From Symbiodinium natans (taxonomy: Eukaryota > Sar > Dinophyceae > Suessiales > Symbiodiniaceae), in contig CAJNDS010002357.1 in NCBI GenBank assembly GCA_905221605.1, positions 1,163,331-1,227,330 on the forward strand: a DNA stretch of 64,000 nucleotides, in the 5' to 3' direction. The position numbers and the translations under genes were made by a program. This document shows, in pieces, positions 21,286 through 32,985 of the stretch (its first letter is position 1; each line of letters starts with the position of its first letter). The notes under the pieces are model-generated. The model saw nothing but the letters and a program-made list of their open reading frames with translations, was not told the origin of the DNA and made no database searches.

Positions 21286-21399
21286 TGTTGGTTAGTATAT
21301 AGGGAATAAGGGAATGAGGTACCCCAAAACATCCCTCAAATGGTAATATATAGGGGGATGTAGGGTACCTCCTTCCCTCATTCCCTGCTAACCAGCAGT
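21286..21399. mobile_element. Fold-back element, family B (second copy)
   Basis: Arms CTGTTGGTTAGTATATAGGG...GGGAATGAGGTACC and GGTACCTCCTTCCCTCATTCCC...GCTAACCAGCAG pair over about 35 bases with a small loop. Same arm core as 12,258-12,345. No coding capacity. Confidence 0.65.
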
Positions 21400-22260
21400 A
21401 CGGCTTAGGGTTTAGGAGGCCCAGGGCTTGCTCAGGGCTTTGTATAAGGCTTTGGGTAGGGGGCTTAAGGCTTAGGCTTACCTTCTGGTCTGCGTGATGC
21501 TGTTTGCAAAGCTCCAGCCTTGAAATAGCTGCTCCCGTACAGGACCCTGCGGCTTGAAGGCAAGTGTATCCCGAAGCACCTTGACCCTTGATGTAGTTGT
21601 CCTGATCATCACCGAAGCTCAAGTCCTGAACCCGCAACACACAAACTGGAAACATGAGCCACGGATGAAGCTCAAACCACCCCGCTGCTCCACCGACAAC
21701 TCGCAGCAGCTCTTGAAATCAGGGCTCAGGGTTTTTAGGAATGTCTGGGGGGTTCTCAGCAACAAGCCTCCAAGCAGGGGTTTAGGGTTTAGGGCTTAGG
21801 GTTTAGGCTTTAGGGTTTAGGGATAGGTTTGGGGTTTAGGGTTTAGGTTTTAGGGTTTAGGGTTTGAGTTTTAGGGTTTTACCGTTCTGCAGCGGAGACA
21901 CCCGACGCTGGTCCCGGCGCCAGAGGAGCAGCAGGCTGGCAAAGGAGTCCTGGGCAGAGGGAGGCACATTTAGGGGCTTTGGCGATTGAGGGATATGGTA
22001 TGGTAAATTCTCCAAATCATGGCTCTTTTATCTGGTCCCTATGGAAAGGCGGCCCAAATATTTAGGGTACCCAAAACGGGACCCTAACTTTGAGAAGTGT
22101 CCATATGGGTTGCGTAAGTCTGGTGTAGGAGAGGGAGGTGGGTTAGTTGGTTTCGTATGCACGAAGCACCGTGCAACACTACACATCGGTTGAGGCATTC
22201 CGGAGACGCAAAGGCTCAAGTACGGTCACAACGCCATCCTAAGCCCTAAGCTCCAAGCCC
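21400..22260. other. Island with sparse TTTAGGG words
   Basis: A degenerate TTTAGGG run at 21,778-21,875. Otherwise unique. No convincing gene on either strand. Confidence 0.4.
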
Positions 22261-22562
22261 TAAGCCCTAAACCTAAACCCTAAACCCTAAACCCTAAACC
22301 CTAAACCCTAAACCCTAAACCCTAAACCCCAAGCCCTCTGTGGCCCACTGAGCCGTCATCGGCCAAGAAGCATCCTCCAAGCGCAGCTCGCCCCGCAGTT
22401 GCCGGCAGGTCTTCCTCAAAGCAGCACGCAGCCGTCGGTTCTTAGGGTAGTTCCATGGGCCCTATTCTTATGCCTGGGGCTTAGGGTTCAGGGTTCAGGG
22501 TTTACGGTTTGGGGTTTGGGGTTTGGGGTTTGGGGTTTGGGGTTTGGGTTTGGGGTTCAGGT
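22261..22562. repeat. CCCTAAA (22,261-22,332) and TTTGGGG (22,500-22,562) tracts
   Basis: Two variant tracts of opposite strand orientation around 165 bp of unique sequence. Confidence 0.8.
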
Positions 22563-22670
22563 TTAGTACTGAATATGGCCCCTAACCTCCTTTGTATGGG
22601 CCCTTCATTTGCACAGGGTTTTCAAGGGGTATATAAAGGCCTTTTCAGGACCCATACTAAGAGACAGGGT

Positions 22671-22979
22671 TTAGGGTTTAGGGTTTAGGGTTTAGGGTTT
22701 AGGGTTTAGGGTTTAGGGTTTAGGGTTTAGGGTTTAGGGTTTAGGGTTTAGGGTTTAGGGTTTAGGGTTTAGGGTTTAGGCTTTAGGCTTTAGGCTTTAG
22801 GGTTTAGGGTTTAGGGTTTAGTTAGGGTTTAGGGTTTAGGGTTTAGGGGGTTAGGGTTTGTAGGGTGTAGGGTTAGGGTTTAGGGTTTAGGGTTTAGGGT
22901 TTAGGGTTTAGGGTTTAGGGTTTAGGGTTTAGGGTTTAGGGTTTAGGGTTTAGGGTTTAGGGTTTAGGGTTTAGGGTTT
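22671..22979. repeat. Long TTTAGGG tract, about 42 copies
   Basis: Mostly perfect heptamers. A block of three TTTAGGC words lies near 22,777-22,800, and degenerate joints at 22,820-22,870 divide it into two sub-arrays. This is the longest tract in this part of the window. Confidence 0.9.
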
Positions 22980-23537
22980 CGGGTGGTGATCCCGACTGAA
23001 AGCCTGAAACCCTGTAGCTCCTCCGTGGCATTTTAAGCCCAGGACTCAAGAATACGAGGGGATCCGAGGGGTGCTAGACAGCTTCAAAGCACCCAAAGCT
23101 CCCTCAACCCTAAACTCAAAACCCTAAATCCTAAACCCTAAACCCTCACCCTGAAACCTAAACCCTGTAAACCCTACCATCAACCCATAACCCTACCTAA
23201 ACCCCAAATCCTATCAACCCTGCTTGAGAAGCCACGGAGCTATTTCTGGACTCGGGGCTTGACTGCGCTGGCTCCAGGGTTTGTAGGGCTTATGGGGTTT
23301 AGGGTTTAGGGTTTAGGGTTTAGGGTTTAGGGTTTAGGGTTAGGGCTTAAGGGGGCTTAGGGTTTAGGGCAAAGAAAGAAGACACGGAAGCAGGCTGAAA
23401 CAAACGTCTGTGTGGGCCTTGGGGCTGAGGAACTTCAGGGGGCGCGGCCCGCTACGCTCAGAAACTTATAGCCCTATGAGCCCTAACACTCGAAGCCCTA
23501 AACCCCAAAAGTAGCAAGGGTACAAAAAGCACATGGT
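22980..23537. other. Islands with short telomere tracts
   Basis: CCCTAAA-like words at 23,107-23,220 and a TTTAGGG tract at 23,298-23,345. No gene. Confidence 0.5.
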
Positions 23538-23645
23538 TTGGCCTGTTCCCCTTAGACTAGCACCCCCTTAAATTTAAATGGAGATTAGAGTACCCCCTAT
23601 GATCATCCCTATTAAGGATTGCTAGTATAAAGGGGCAACATCCCA
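23538..23645. mobile_element. Fold-back element, family A (diverged copy)
   Basis: Left end TTGGCCTGTTCCCCTTA and right end GTATAAAGGGGCAACATCCCA match family A. An internal ATCATCCCTATTAAGGATT also matches 12,112-12,203. Confidence 0.6.
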
Positions 23646-23985
23646 CCCTAAACCCTAAACCCTAAACCCTCAACCCTAAACCCTAAACCCTAAGGAGTTG
23701 GCTTTGAACACATGGTGCAACAGCATCTTCCGGCCCAAAAAGCCGTCCGACGCCGAGGTCCGACAGGGCGGAGTCCAGGGACACCTGGCTTAGGGTTCAG
23801 GGTTCAGGGTTCAGGGTTCCGGGTTCCGGGTTCAGGGTTCAGGGTTCAGGGTTCACGGTTCAGGGTTCAGGGTTCAGGGTTCAGGGTTCAGGGTTCAGGG
23901 TTCAGGGTTCAGGGTTCAGGGTTCAGGGTTCAGGGTTTAGGGTTTAGGGTTTAGGGTTTAGGGTTTAGGGTTTAGGGTTTAGGGA
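23646..23985. repeat. CCCTAAA run, then TTCAGGG array passing into TTTAGGG
   Basis: CCCTAAA words at 23,646-23,693. Then about 20 copies of the TTCAGGG heptamer (23,790-23,935) with TTCCGGG and TTCACGG variants, turning without a gap into about eight TTTAGGG copies. The clean boundary between variant and canonical word argues for block amplification. Confidence 0.88.
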
Positions 23986-26400
23986 TTCATTCAGTTTTCA
24001 AAGGGTGCCTTGGCCTGGGGATGGGCTCTTCAGCTTGTCGGGCCTTTTGGCCCCGGAGGTGTGGGGCGGGCACTGACCACACCAATAGTTCAACTGAAGC
24101 CGAAGCCCTCAAAACCCGCTACCGGTTACTTCGAAGCTGCTTCAGCCTGTCAAAAGCCCCAGACCCCCAAATCCCGAAACTCCGAAAGCAAACAAACCCT
24201 ACCATGCCCTAAACGCTAGAAACTCTGGAAAGCCCTCAACTCTAACACCCCCCCTCCTCCCCCCCCGCCCAAAAAAGAAAAAACAAAAAAACAAAATACA
24301 AAACGCAAGGCCCTCACCTCCAGGTCTGGGCTCGGGCTCCCCGCGTCCTCCCCTGAGCCTCTCGGTTGAGTCAGGGCGTGGGCGTTTTCGGGGCTTTTTC
24401 GGCAGGGTTGGAAGCTCCACATCGTGCTCGAAACATACAAACACATAGTGCTGGAAACATACAGGAAGCCGTGAGAGCACCACCAACCCCCCGAAACTGC
24501 CCCAACAAAGAATCCTCTAAATCCTTAACCCCTGAAGCCCCATTGATCCCAAACTCCCTCGCAATCCCCCACCCCACACCCTAAACCGCCTAAACCCCAA
24601 TCGCTACACCCTGCATAAACCCTGTGAGCTCGCAAGGCACTGAGAGCAAAAATCACGAAAGCGCTTCGGGCTCTGGGCTCGGTCTCGGCAAGGAAGCCAG
24701 TGGCGGCCGGGACCAGCGGCCACGGTTGGGCATGGCAGGGGGGGGGGGAGGCTATCTTGGGGCTTTTTTGGCTTGCAAGGGTTAGGGCCCAGAAAGCATG
24801 TTTAGGGAGGTTGAGGACTTTATAGGGGCTTAGGATGGTTTAGGGTTTTAGGGGGTTGGGGGGTGTTGGGTATATAGTAGGCTGTGGCCAGGTTTGGGAG
24901 TTTGTTCCACTGCAAGGCGTCTTGGGTTTGAGGATTCTTGCTGCTGCGAGTATGAGCCGCAGCTGGCGGAAAACAGCCCCCAAACTGGACGGACACTGAA
25001 GACACCAAGCTTTGCCACGTCACTCCCTTTTCCCCCTTAATAAACACCAAACCCCTCCCAGCCCCCTACCCAAACCCCTTCCAACTAGAACACCCCAGAG
25101 CATGGCACGCAGGTTCTTGTGATCCGGGTGACGGTCTCAGGGTGGCATTGAAGCCTGGACATGGGCTCCGAGGCAAGATTGCGGCTCTAGAAGTATAGCA
25201 ACTCTACTACGAGTACAGCATTTGCCAGAACGCTCCGACTTGCTCTCAACCGCAGCTTGGAGAACCGACATCCTGCTGCGCCACGCAAGCTCCTTTTTCA
25301 AGCTTGCAGTCCGAGTGCCCAGGAGCCAAGACCTGCAGATACCTTCGGCCCCGCAGCGAAGGGCCCGGGTCTCTAATTTACCGGGGGCTGCGGGCCCACA
25401 TAACCGGAGAACTTTGGGAGTTTGGAGGGTGCTGATACAGTTTGAGTCTCCATATGTAAAAAATTTACATATGAATAAATAAATATATATATATATATAT
25501 AACTTATATGTCTGCATTCAACTGCAGGCAGTCTCGGCATCAAGGCCACTGAGGAGGAAGGGCTCTCCAATCCAAAGTGATCTGATGGTCAGTGCGGGGC
25601 CGGCAGCATGCGTCAGCTGACACTTCCGAGGACCCTGAACTATCCTTGAACTATCTGTTGACAATTCTTGAACTCTAGGCACAGACTTGGATGACACGAT
25701 GCCCTACCAATGAGCCCGTGCAGGCTGCCTCGCAACGTGCAGATGCCCGCAGCAGCGGCGTGGGTGCAAGCAGGCCCTCACTCCGGATGGGTCGACGCAG
25801 CTTCCTGGCAAGCGAGTGCCAAAAAAAAAAAGGCCTTGATGGTCCTGGCCATCGTGTGTTTCTGAGAACAACTCTCAACCAAAACACCTCACGTCAAGAG
25901 CCTCTGCTACAAAGCCCTCAACATGCAGGGCACGCTCCTGCTCCAAATCCCTGGGAACCGTACAAAACCAAAGTGACTCGCTTTACAGCAGATGGCTCCC
26001 CTGGAGAACATTCAACAAAGTCGAAGCGGCACACAAGGCCCCCTGCCAAACAGAGCCGCACCTCGATGGTGCCGAAACTGCGCCGGGCCTGCGCGCAGCA
26101 GCGACAACGAGCCCGAACACTTTGTGCGCGGGCCCCATTGGGCGACAGACCCCCAAGGGCCCTCGAAGCCTTAAGGCCCCTCTTTCACAACAGCACAGTT
26201 TTTATTTTTGTGAGAGCAGAAACCAACTGGTGCAGGCCCCAAACTTCTCTCCCGCCTGAAGGGGGTCGTCACAACCTGATGTTCTTCTTGGCCGCGGGCA
26301 GTGACTGCAGCAGCCTGCGTATCTCCTCTTTCTCGTCACGGCCTGGGCTCCGAGGACTTCGCCCAGGGAGACGTGGCTTCAGGTGGCGAGGATCGGACAA
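23986..26400. other. Unique region between telomere mosaic and LRR array
   Basis: No telomere tracts beyond 24,000. Contains a C-rich then A-rich stretch (24,246-24,300), a G10 run (24,740) and a (TA)n microsatellite at 25,481-25,502. A frame of 238 codons at 25,691-26,407 (+) has no recognisable domain and a Pro/Arg-rich composition. I cannot call it a gene. Exons separated by GC-AG introns could be hidden here. Confidence 0.4.
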
Positions 26401-27818
26401 GCGTTGAGAGTTCGGAGGGGTCCGTTTCCAAACACTATTGCACCTGAATCGGCCGCCTCTGATTCTTGAGTCGTTCGTGGCATTTTCTGGCCTGCTTCCT
26501 TCTGAAAACTCCCGAGCGTGAGGGCCACCTCTTTCTCCGTCGGTGTCAAGTCAGCTGCCCGATGCTTTCCCGTCCGCCCTTCCCGCTCTCCCCCCCTCCC
26601 CCAAACTCCGCCAAAGATGAGAGGGCCGGCCACTGAAACCATATCGGGTACAGCCGTCTGCAACGACCTGTGCTCACAGCTCTTTGGCTTCCAACGCCGA
26701 ACCCGCTGATGCCATTTCGCTGGAAGTTGAAACCTTCTAGAAGGGCTCAGCATGGAAGCTTTCACACCAAAAGCCCGGGCCTGTTGCACAATATCCTGGA
26801 CTTTTTGGCACAAGGCCCTCAGTAGCCTGGCTGGACTCAAAGCGCTCCGAGTCGCAAGTCAGCTGCCCGACGCTTTCCCGTCCGCCCTTCCCGCTCTCCC
26901 CCCCTCCCCCCAAACTCCGCCAAAGCAGGATCTGATTCAACATTCACCGGAAGCATAAATGGCTAGGCGGCTACTCTCTCAGAGTCTGGGCCCCTTGACC
27001 ACGCCCAGCTCACGAACAAAGGAACTGCGCCCTTAAGAACAGTCACCGATCGAGCCAAGTTTTTGGTCTCGAGACTCGCAAAGCAAGTGCTGGCCCCACC
27101 GGCAAGATCAGACAACCGCACAAGGAGTCTGAGATGGATTGGGAATCTCGCCTGAACGTCATTACGTGAAGAAACATCTGAAGAAACGTCTCCCACCACG
27201 CGGCTTGATCTCAATAAATCCACTGTCACATCACGTCACAATTCTACGGAGACGCAACTTCTCTCCCGCTCTCGCACTGACACCTGCGCCCCTTTTTTCA
27301 ACTTAGCGTTTCAGGGTTTGGGCGCATAAAAGGCTTAGATGGGTCTGGGGGGTTCAGGCTTGAGATGAGAGCGCCCTGCGGCTTTTCAGCTGCGCCTTGT
27401 TTAGACTTTCGGGATGGAAGAATTCGGATGGGACTCGCTGAATGGCCCCAAGAGTTCAGTGTGACCATGTGTGACCCGTGAGTCTTTGTGCACGTTCCGC
27501 GCGCTCTCGTCGCTCGATTCCATTCACTTCGGTCCCGAGGGCAAGCCGACTAAGGACCGTGGACTGAACGGACAGCTACTGAAACTCCCGGGCCCCGAAG
27601 AGTGAACATGAGCTCTTTTGCTCCCTTGTGTTTACGATGTTTCTTGCGTTCCCATCTGCTATGAACATGCTGAGGAGAAGAAAGCCCAAGATTTCATGCG
27701 ACGGTCTACTAAAATAAAGGTCAGCCATGCAGCAATTCGGTAAAGGAACCTTGGGTGGGCAAAAAGACCCCCACTCCCACCCCACCCCCGGCCCGAAAAG
27801 CACTCCGAGTCCCCGGGC

Positions 27819-27911
27819 CGATGTTGTAGTTGTATGCCAGGTCCAGGCTGAGCTCTCGGAGCTGCGTGAGGCGGCCCAGTGCGCTGGCCAAGTGCTCGCA
27901 GCCTTCCTTGC
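27819..27911 (-). CDS. LRR exon h1 (31 codons)
   Basis: Encodes one leucine-rich repeat of the ribonuclease-inhibitor class: GKEGCEHLASALGRLTQLRE followed by LSLDL, variable residues AYNY and NI. Bordered upstream by a pyrimidine-rich tract and AG|GC, and downstream by G|GCCCGG. This suggests a GC-AG intron in phase 1, so that NNI-G joins G-x-EGC of the next exon. It is one codon longer than all sister exons, and the extra codon falls inside the variable core. Such repeats form a curved solenoid that binds protein or other ligands. The rest of the gene (signal, effector domain) is not visible. Confidence 0.75.
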
Positions 27912-28995
27912 CTCGGTGGGAGGAGGTCTTCGGTCTCAAGATGTCTCAAGGCAGTGGAGCTCGTCCCCACTTGTTGGGGGTGCAGGATCCTCAACCCTAG
28001 TATACCCTAGTCGACTGCCATTCTGAAGCTGAGGCTGCCCTTGGGAGCCGACATTTTGCAGATCCTACGCTCAACACTCGAAGCCGGCCTTGCGCTTCGA
28101 GCTCTGAACTCTCTGGCAAGAGAGGGGGATTGCTGTTCAAAGCCCGCTCTCCGAATCGGCCGCCTCTCAATCGTTTTTTTTGGCAGAGCTGTGACACTGT
28201 CTGGCCGTTCCCGGAACGCTTCTTCTCCGTTCAGCAAAGGCTCCTCAACTACAAACCTCACACACCCTACAATGAGAACAGATGAGAACCAAAGCTGCTT
28301 GTGTCACCTCCAAGCTTCAATGGGCCTTGTCGGTTCCCGCTCCCCGCGCTCCCTGTGCTCCCGGGGGCGGTGTCCTGCTTCCTGAATCGGCCACCTCTCA
28401 TCCCTGCGCCTCTCTATCCTTTCAAGAGTACATGAAAGGTGCATTTTGCCTCAGAGTCTTTGCCCCCCCCCTCCTCCAAACCCCACCAACGCAGGATCAG
28501 AATCAACATTCACCGGAAGAAGAGATGGCCACGCGGCCACTCTCACAGTGTCTGGGCCCAGCCGACGAAACCCAGACCTTCCAGACCTCCGGTGTGCCGC
28601 TAAGCACCGTCGCAGGTCGAGCGAAATGCTGATGGACCACCGTTCTACTGAAAATTTTAAGGAGAGCATGGAAATCAGGAGAAAAGAGGATTTCCACGAA
28701 GGCACGTGAAAAAAATATATACACATGTAAAACTCAAAGATTTCCAGAGAAACTTTTGCTGAGTACATGTTAGATGTATACAGATCGCATGTTTGAACCC
28801 CAAGCCTCCGGTGTGCCCTTCATTTAAGAACAACAGTCACGGGTCGAGCGAAGCTTTTAGTTGAGACTAGTAAAGCAAGTGTTGGCCTTGCCATGCCTTG
28901 CCTAGGCGCAGTACCATGCAGTACCTCAAGGAACCTGAATGGGTGGGAAGAAAAGTCCACTCCACCATGGCCGAAAGCGCCCTGGGTCCCCGGGC

Positions 28996-29085
28996 CGATA
29001 CTGCTACTTTGCAGGTTCACGCTCAGCTTCTCGAGCTGCGCGAGGCGGCCGAGGGCGCCGGCCACGTGCTGGCAGCCGTCGTCGC
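28996..29085 (-). CDS. LRR exon n1
   Basis: One LRR of 30 codons, type n: DDGCQHVAGALGRLAQLEKL, SVNL, variable core QSS, then SI. The acceptor is CCTCCCAAG|GC and the donor G|GCCCGG. Type n differs from h and a at fixed positions (EKLSV instead of RELSL), which identifies it as a stable class within each unit. Confidence 0.78.
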
Positions 29086-29665
29086 CTTGGGAGGCGGTGG
29101 TAAGGTGAAGTCTTCCACTCAAGGCAGCGGAAGCCGCCCTGGTTGTGGGGGCGGAATCCTGAACACTGGAACAAAGCCAGTTGGAAGGCCCCCTAGGCTG
29201 GGAACTTCAGAACTCGAGTTGGGACCTCGGGAGCCCAGGCCTCCTTGGTAGCCAAATCCCAAATGCTGGGACCCTTCTCCGACACCCCAAACTCGAAGCA
29301 GGAGGCCAAAGGTCCAAAAAAAAAAACGGTAACACTAAACGGAACGGAGGAGGAGATCACATGGATGGAGCTGACCAAATTACATGGATGAAGCAACAGG
29401 TGCGAAAGAGGATTACATGGAGCCGGCCACTGAAACCATGTCAGGTACAGCAGTCTGCAACAACATGTGGTAAGCTCTTTGGCTTCCGACGGCGAACCCG
29501 CTGGCGCCGACTCCGAGTGATTACGCAGGAAGTTGAAACCTTCTAGAAGGGCTCAGCATTGTAAAGCTTTCACACCAAAAGCCCGGGCCTGTTACACACC
29601 CTGGACTTCTTGGCACAAGGCCCTCAGTAGCCCGGCTGGACACAAAGCGCTCCGAGTCCCCGGGC

Positions 29666-29755
29666 GGATGTTGTTCAATGACAGGTCCAGGCTGAGCTCT
29701 CGGAGCTGCGTGAGGCGGCCCAGTCCGCCGGCCAAGCGCTCGCAGCCTTCCGTGC
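29666..29755 (-). CDS. LRR exon a1
   Basis: One LRR, type a: TEGCERLAGGLGRLTQLREL, SLDL, core SLN, NI. The donor-side G is mutated to C (ATCCGCCCGG instead of ATCGGCCCGG), so this exon ends in Arg codon context and its splicing is doubtful. Confidence 0.75.
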
Positions 29756-31044
29756 CTTGCGAGGGGGGTTGGAAGGAGGTCGCCCTGTTTTGGGGGGCAG
29801 GATCCTGAACCATTCCGAAGCTGAGGCTGCCGTTGGGCTTTCGGAAGGCCTCTGGACTGGGGCCTTCAGAAATGAAGTTGAGGGTTAGGATTCCGGGGTG
29901 GAAACGGAAAGAAAAATGAAGGTCGCCCCCCCTTGTTTTAGAGGCTGCCGGTTCCCGAGCCCGACTCGAAGAAAGCAATTCTGAAGCTGAGGCTGCCTTT
30001 GGGGGGCTTTATGGAAGGCCTCTCCAACACGTTCTAAAAATCCCATACCCTGCATACACCCTGGAGCACGCAACGTTGCAGATCTTCCTCTCCCTTTCTT
30101 TCCCTTCGACACTCGAAGCCGGGGACGTTCAAAGCCCTCAACCGCCTCCACCACGCTCTCAGCCCTGCGAAGAGCGGGGGGGATTGCTCTCCGACCCCTG
30201 CTCCCAGCCGACTCTCAACCCCCGAGACTTGAAGAGCCTCTTGATGCGTCTTAAAGGCTACTGAATTCGAGAAGTGAATACAAGGAAAGTCATGCATGAT
30301 AAAAACAAGGAATTTTTCATGAACACTACACAAAACCCTCTGTTCACTTGCAAGCTTCCGTGGTAAGCGAAGTCAGGGTACCTTATGTCTCCTTTGAATT
30401 CCTACAGAAGTGAAGAAACGTCTGAAGAGACGTCTCCCGCCAGGCCCTGTACCACGCGGTTTGATCTAATGAATCCACTGTCACAACTTCTCTCCCGCTC
30501 TCTCACTGACACCTGCGTCCCTTTTTTGAACTTAGCGTTTCAGGGTTTGGGCGCTGTATAGAGGGCTTAGATGGGACCATGAGGGGTTTAGGCTTGAGAT
30601 GAGAGCGCCGTGCGGCTTTTCAGCTGCGTCTTGTTTAGACTTTCGGGATGGAAGAATTCGGATGGGACTCGCTGAACGGCCCCAAGAGTTCAGTGTGACC
30701 CGTGAGTCTTTGTGCATGTTCCGCGCGCTCTCGTCGCTCGATTCCATTCACTTCGGTCCCGAGGGCAAGCCTTCAAATGACTAAGGACCGTGGACTGAAC
30801 GGACAGCTACTGAAACTCCCGGGCCCCGAAGAGTGAACATGAGCTCTTTTGCTCCCTTGTGTTTACGATGTTTCTTGCGTTCCCATCTGCTATGAACATG
30901 CTGAGGGGAAGAAAGCCCAAGATTTCATGCGACGGTCTACTCAAAAAAAAAAGTCAGCCATGCAGCAATTCGGTAAAGGAACCTTGGGTGGGCAAAAAGA
31001 CCCCACCCCACCCCCGGCCCGAAAACCACTCCGAGTCCCCGGGC

Positions 31045-31134
31045 CGATGTTGTTGATCCCCAGGTCCAGGCTGAGCTCTCGGAGCTGCGTGAGCCGGCCC
31101 AGTGCGCTGGCCAGGTGCTCGGAGCCTTCCTTGC
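31045..31134 (-). CDS. LRR exon h2
   Basis: Type h repeat with Cys changed to Ser (KEGSEHLASALGRL) and variable core GIN. Borders match h1. Confidence 0.78.
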
Positions 31135-32245
31135 CTCGGTGGGAGGAAGTCTTCGGTCTCAAGATGTCTCAAGGCAGTGGAGCTCGTCCCCACTTGTTGG
31201 GGGTGCAGGACCCTCAACCCTAGTATACCCTAGTCGACTGCCATTCTGAAGCGGAGGCTGCCCTTGGGAGCCGACATTTTGCAGATCCTACGCTCAACAC
31301 TCGAAGCCGGCCTTGCGCTTCGAGCTCTGAACTCTCCGACAAGAGCGGGGGATTGCTGTTCAAAGCCCGCTCTCCGAATCGGCCGCCTCTCAATCGTGTT
31401 TTTGGCAGAGCTGTGACACTGTCTGGCCGTTCCCGGAACGTTTCTTCTCCGTTCAGTAAAGGCTCCTCAATTACAAACCTCACACACCCTACAATGAGAA
31501 CAGATGAGAACCAAAGCTGCTTGTGTCACCTCCAAGCTTCAATGGGCCTTGTCGGTTCCCGCTCCCCGCGCTCCCTGTGCTCCCGGGGGCGGTGTCCTGC
31601 TTCCTGAATCGGCCACCTCTCATCCCTGCGCCTCTCTATCTTTTCAAGAGTACATGAAAGGTGCATTTTGCCTCGGAGTCTTTGTATCGCGCGGTTTTCT
31701 GTCCAAGTCAGCTGCCCGACGCTTTCCCGCTCCGCCCGCCCCCCCCCCTCCTCCAAACCCCACCAATGCAGGATCAGAATCAACATGCACCGGAAGAAGA
31801 GATGGCCACGCGGCCACTCTCACAGTGTCTGGGCCCAGCTTACGAAACCCAGACCTTCCAGACCTCCGGTGTGCCGCTAAGCACCGTCGCAGGTCGCAGG
31901 TCGAGCGAGATGCTGATGGACCACCGTTCTACTGAAAATTTTAAGGAGAGCATGGAAATCAGGAGAAAAGAGGATTTCCACGAAGGCAAGTGAAAAAAAA
32001 GAATATACATGTAAAACTCAAACTTTTGCTGAGTACATGTTATATGTACACAGATCGCATGTATGACCCCCAAGCCTCCGGTGTGCCCTTCATTTAAGAA
32101 CAACAGTCACGGGTCGAGCGAAGCTTTTAGTTGAGACTAGTAAAGCAAGTGTTGGCCTTGCCATGCCTTGCCTAGGCGCAGTACCTCAAGGAACCTGAAT
32201 GAAAGTCCACTCCACTATGGCCGAAAGCGCCCTGGGTCCCCAGGC

Positions 32246-32335
32246 CGATACCGTTCTTTCGCAGGTTCACGCTCAGCTTCTCGAGCTGCGCGAGGCGGCC
32301 GAGGGCGCCGGCCACGTGCTGGCAGCCGTCGTCGC
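32246..32335 (-). CDS. LRR exon n2
   Basis: Type n repeat with variable core RKN followed by GI. The scaffold is identical to n1 over more than 70 bases. Confidence 0.78.
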
Positions 32336-32895
32336 CTTGGGAGGCGGTGGTAAGGTGAAGTCTTCCACTCAAGGCAGCGGAAGCCGCCCTGGTTGTGGGG
32401 GCGGAATCCTGAACACTGGAACAAAGCCAGTTGGAAGGCCCCCTAGGCTGGGAACTTCAGAACTCGAGTTGGGACCTCGGGAGCCCAGGCCTCCTGGGCA
32501 GCCAAATCCCAAATGCTGGGGCCCTTCTCCGGCACCCCAAACTCGAAGCAGGAGGCCACAGGTCCAAAAGGAACGGAGGAGGAGATTACATGGATGGAGC
32601 TGATCAGAATTTTTGTTCATGGATGAAGCTAAAGGAACGAAAGAGGATTACATGGAGCCGGCCACTGAAACCATATCGGCTACAGCTGTCGGGCACAGCT
32701 GTCTGCAACGACTTTTGGTAAGCTCTTTGGCTTCCGACCCACTGACGCCGACTCCGAGTGATTAGACTGGAAGTTGAAACCTTCTAGAAGGGCTGAGCAT
32801 GGAAGCTTTCACACCAAAAGCCCGGGCCTGTTCCATACCCTTGGTACAAGGCCTCAGTAGCCTGGCTGGACACAAAGCGCTCCGAGTTCCCGGGC

Positions 32896-32985
32896 CGATG
32901 TGGTTCAATGACAGGTCCAGGCTGAGCTCTCGGAGCTGCGTGAGGCGGCCCAGTCCGCCGGCCAAGCGCTCGCAGCCTTCCGTGC
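32896..32985 (-). CDS. LRR exon a2
   Basis: Type a repeat with core SLN and the following residue changed from Asn to His (NHI). The acceptor region reads CCTCAGAAG|GC. Confidence 0.76.

Noticed and set aside
23712-23954. Frame with a Gly-Phe-Arg-Val-Gln-Gly-Ser repeat
   Set aside because: Translation of the TTCAGGG heptamer array.
25691-26407. 238-codon plus-strand frame
   Set aside because: No recognisable domain, Pro/Arg-rich from GC composition, no supporting context. I could not justify a gene.
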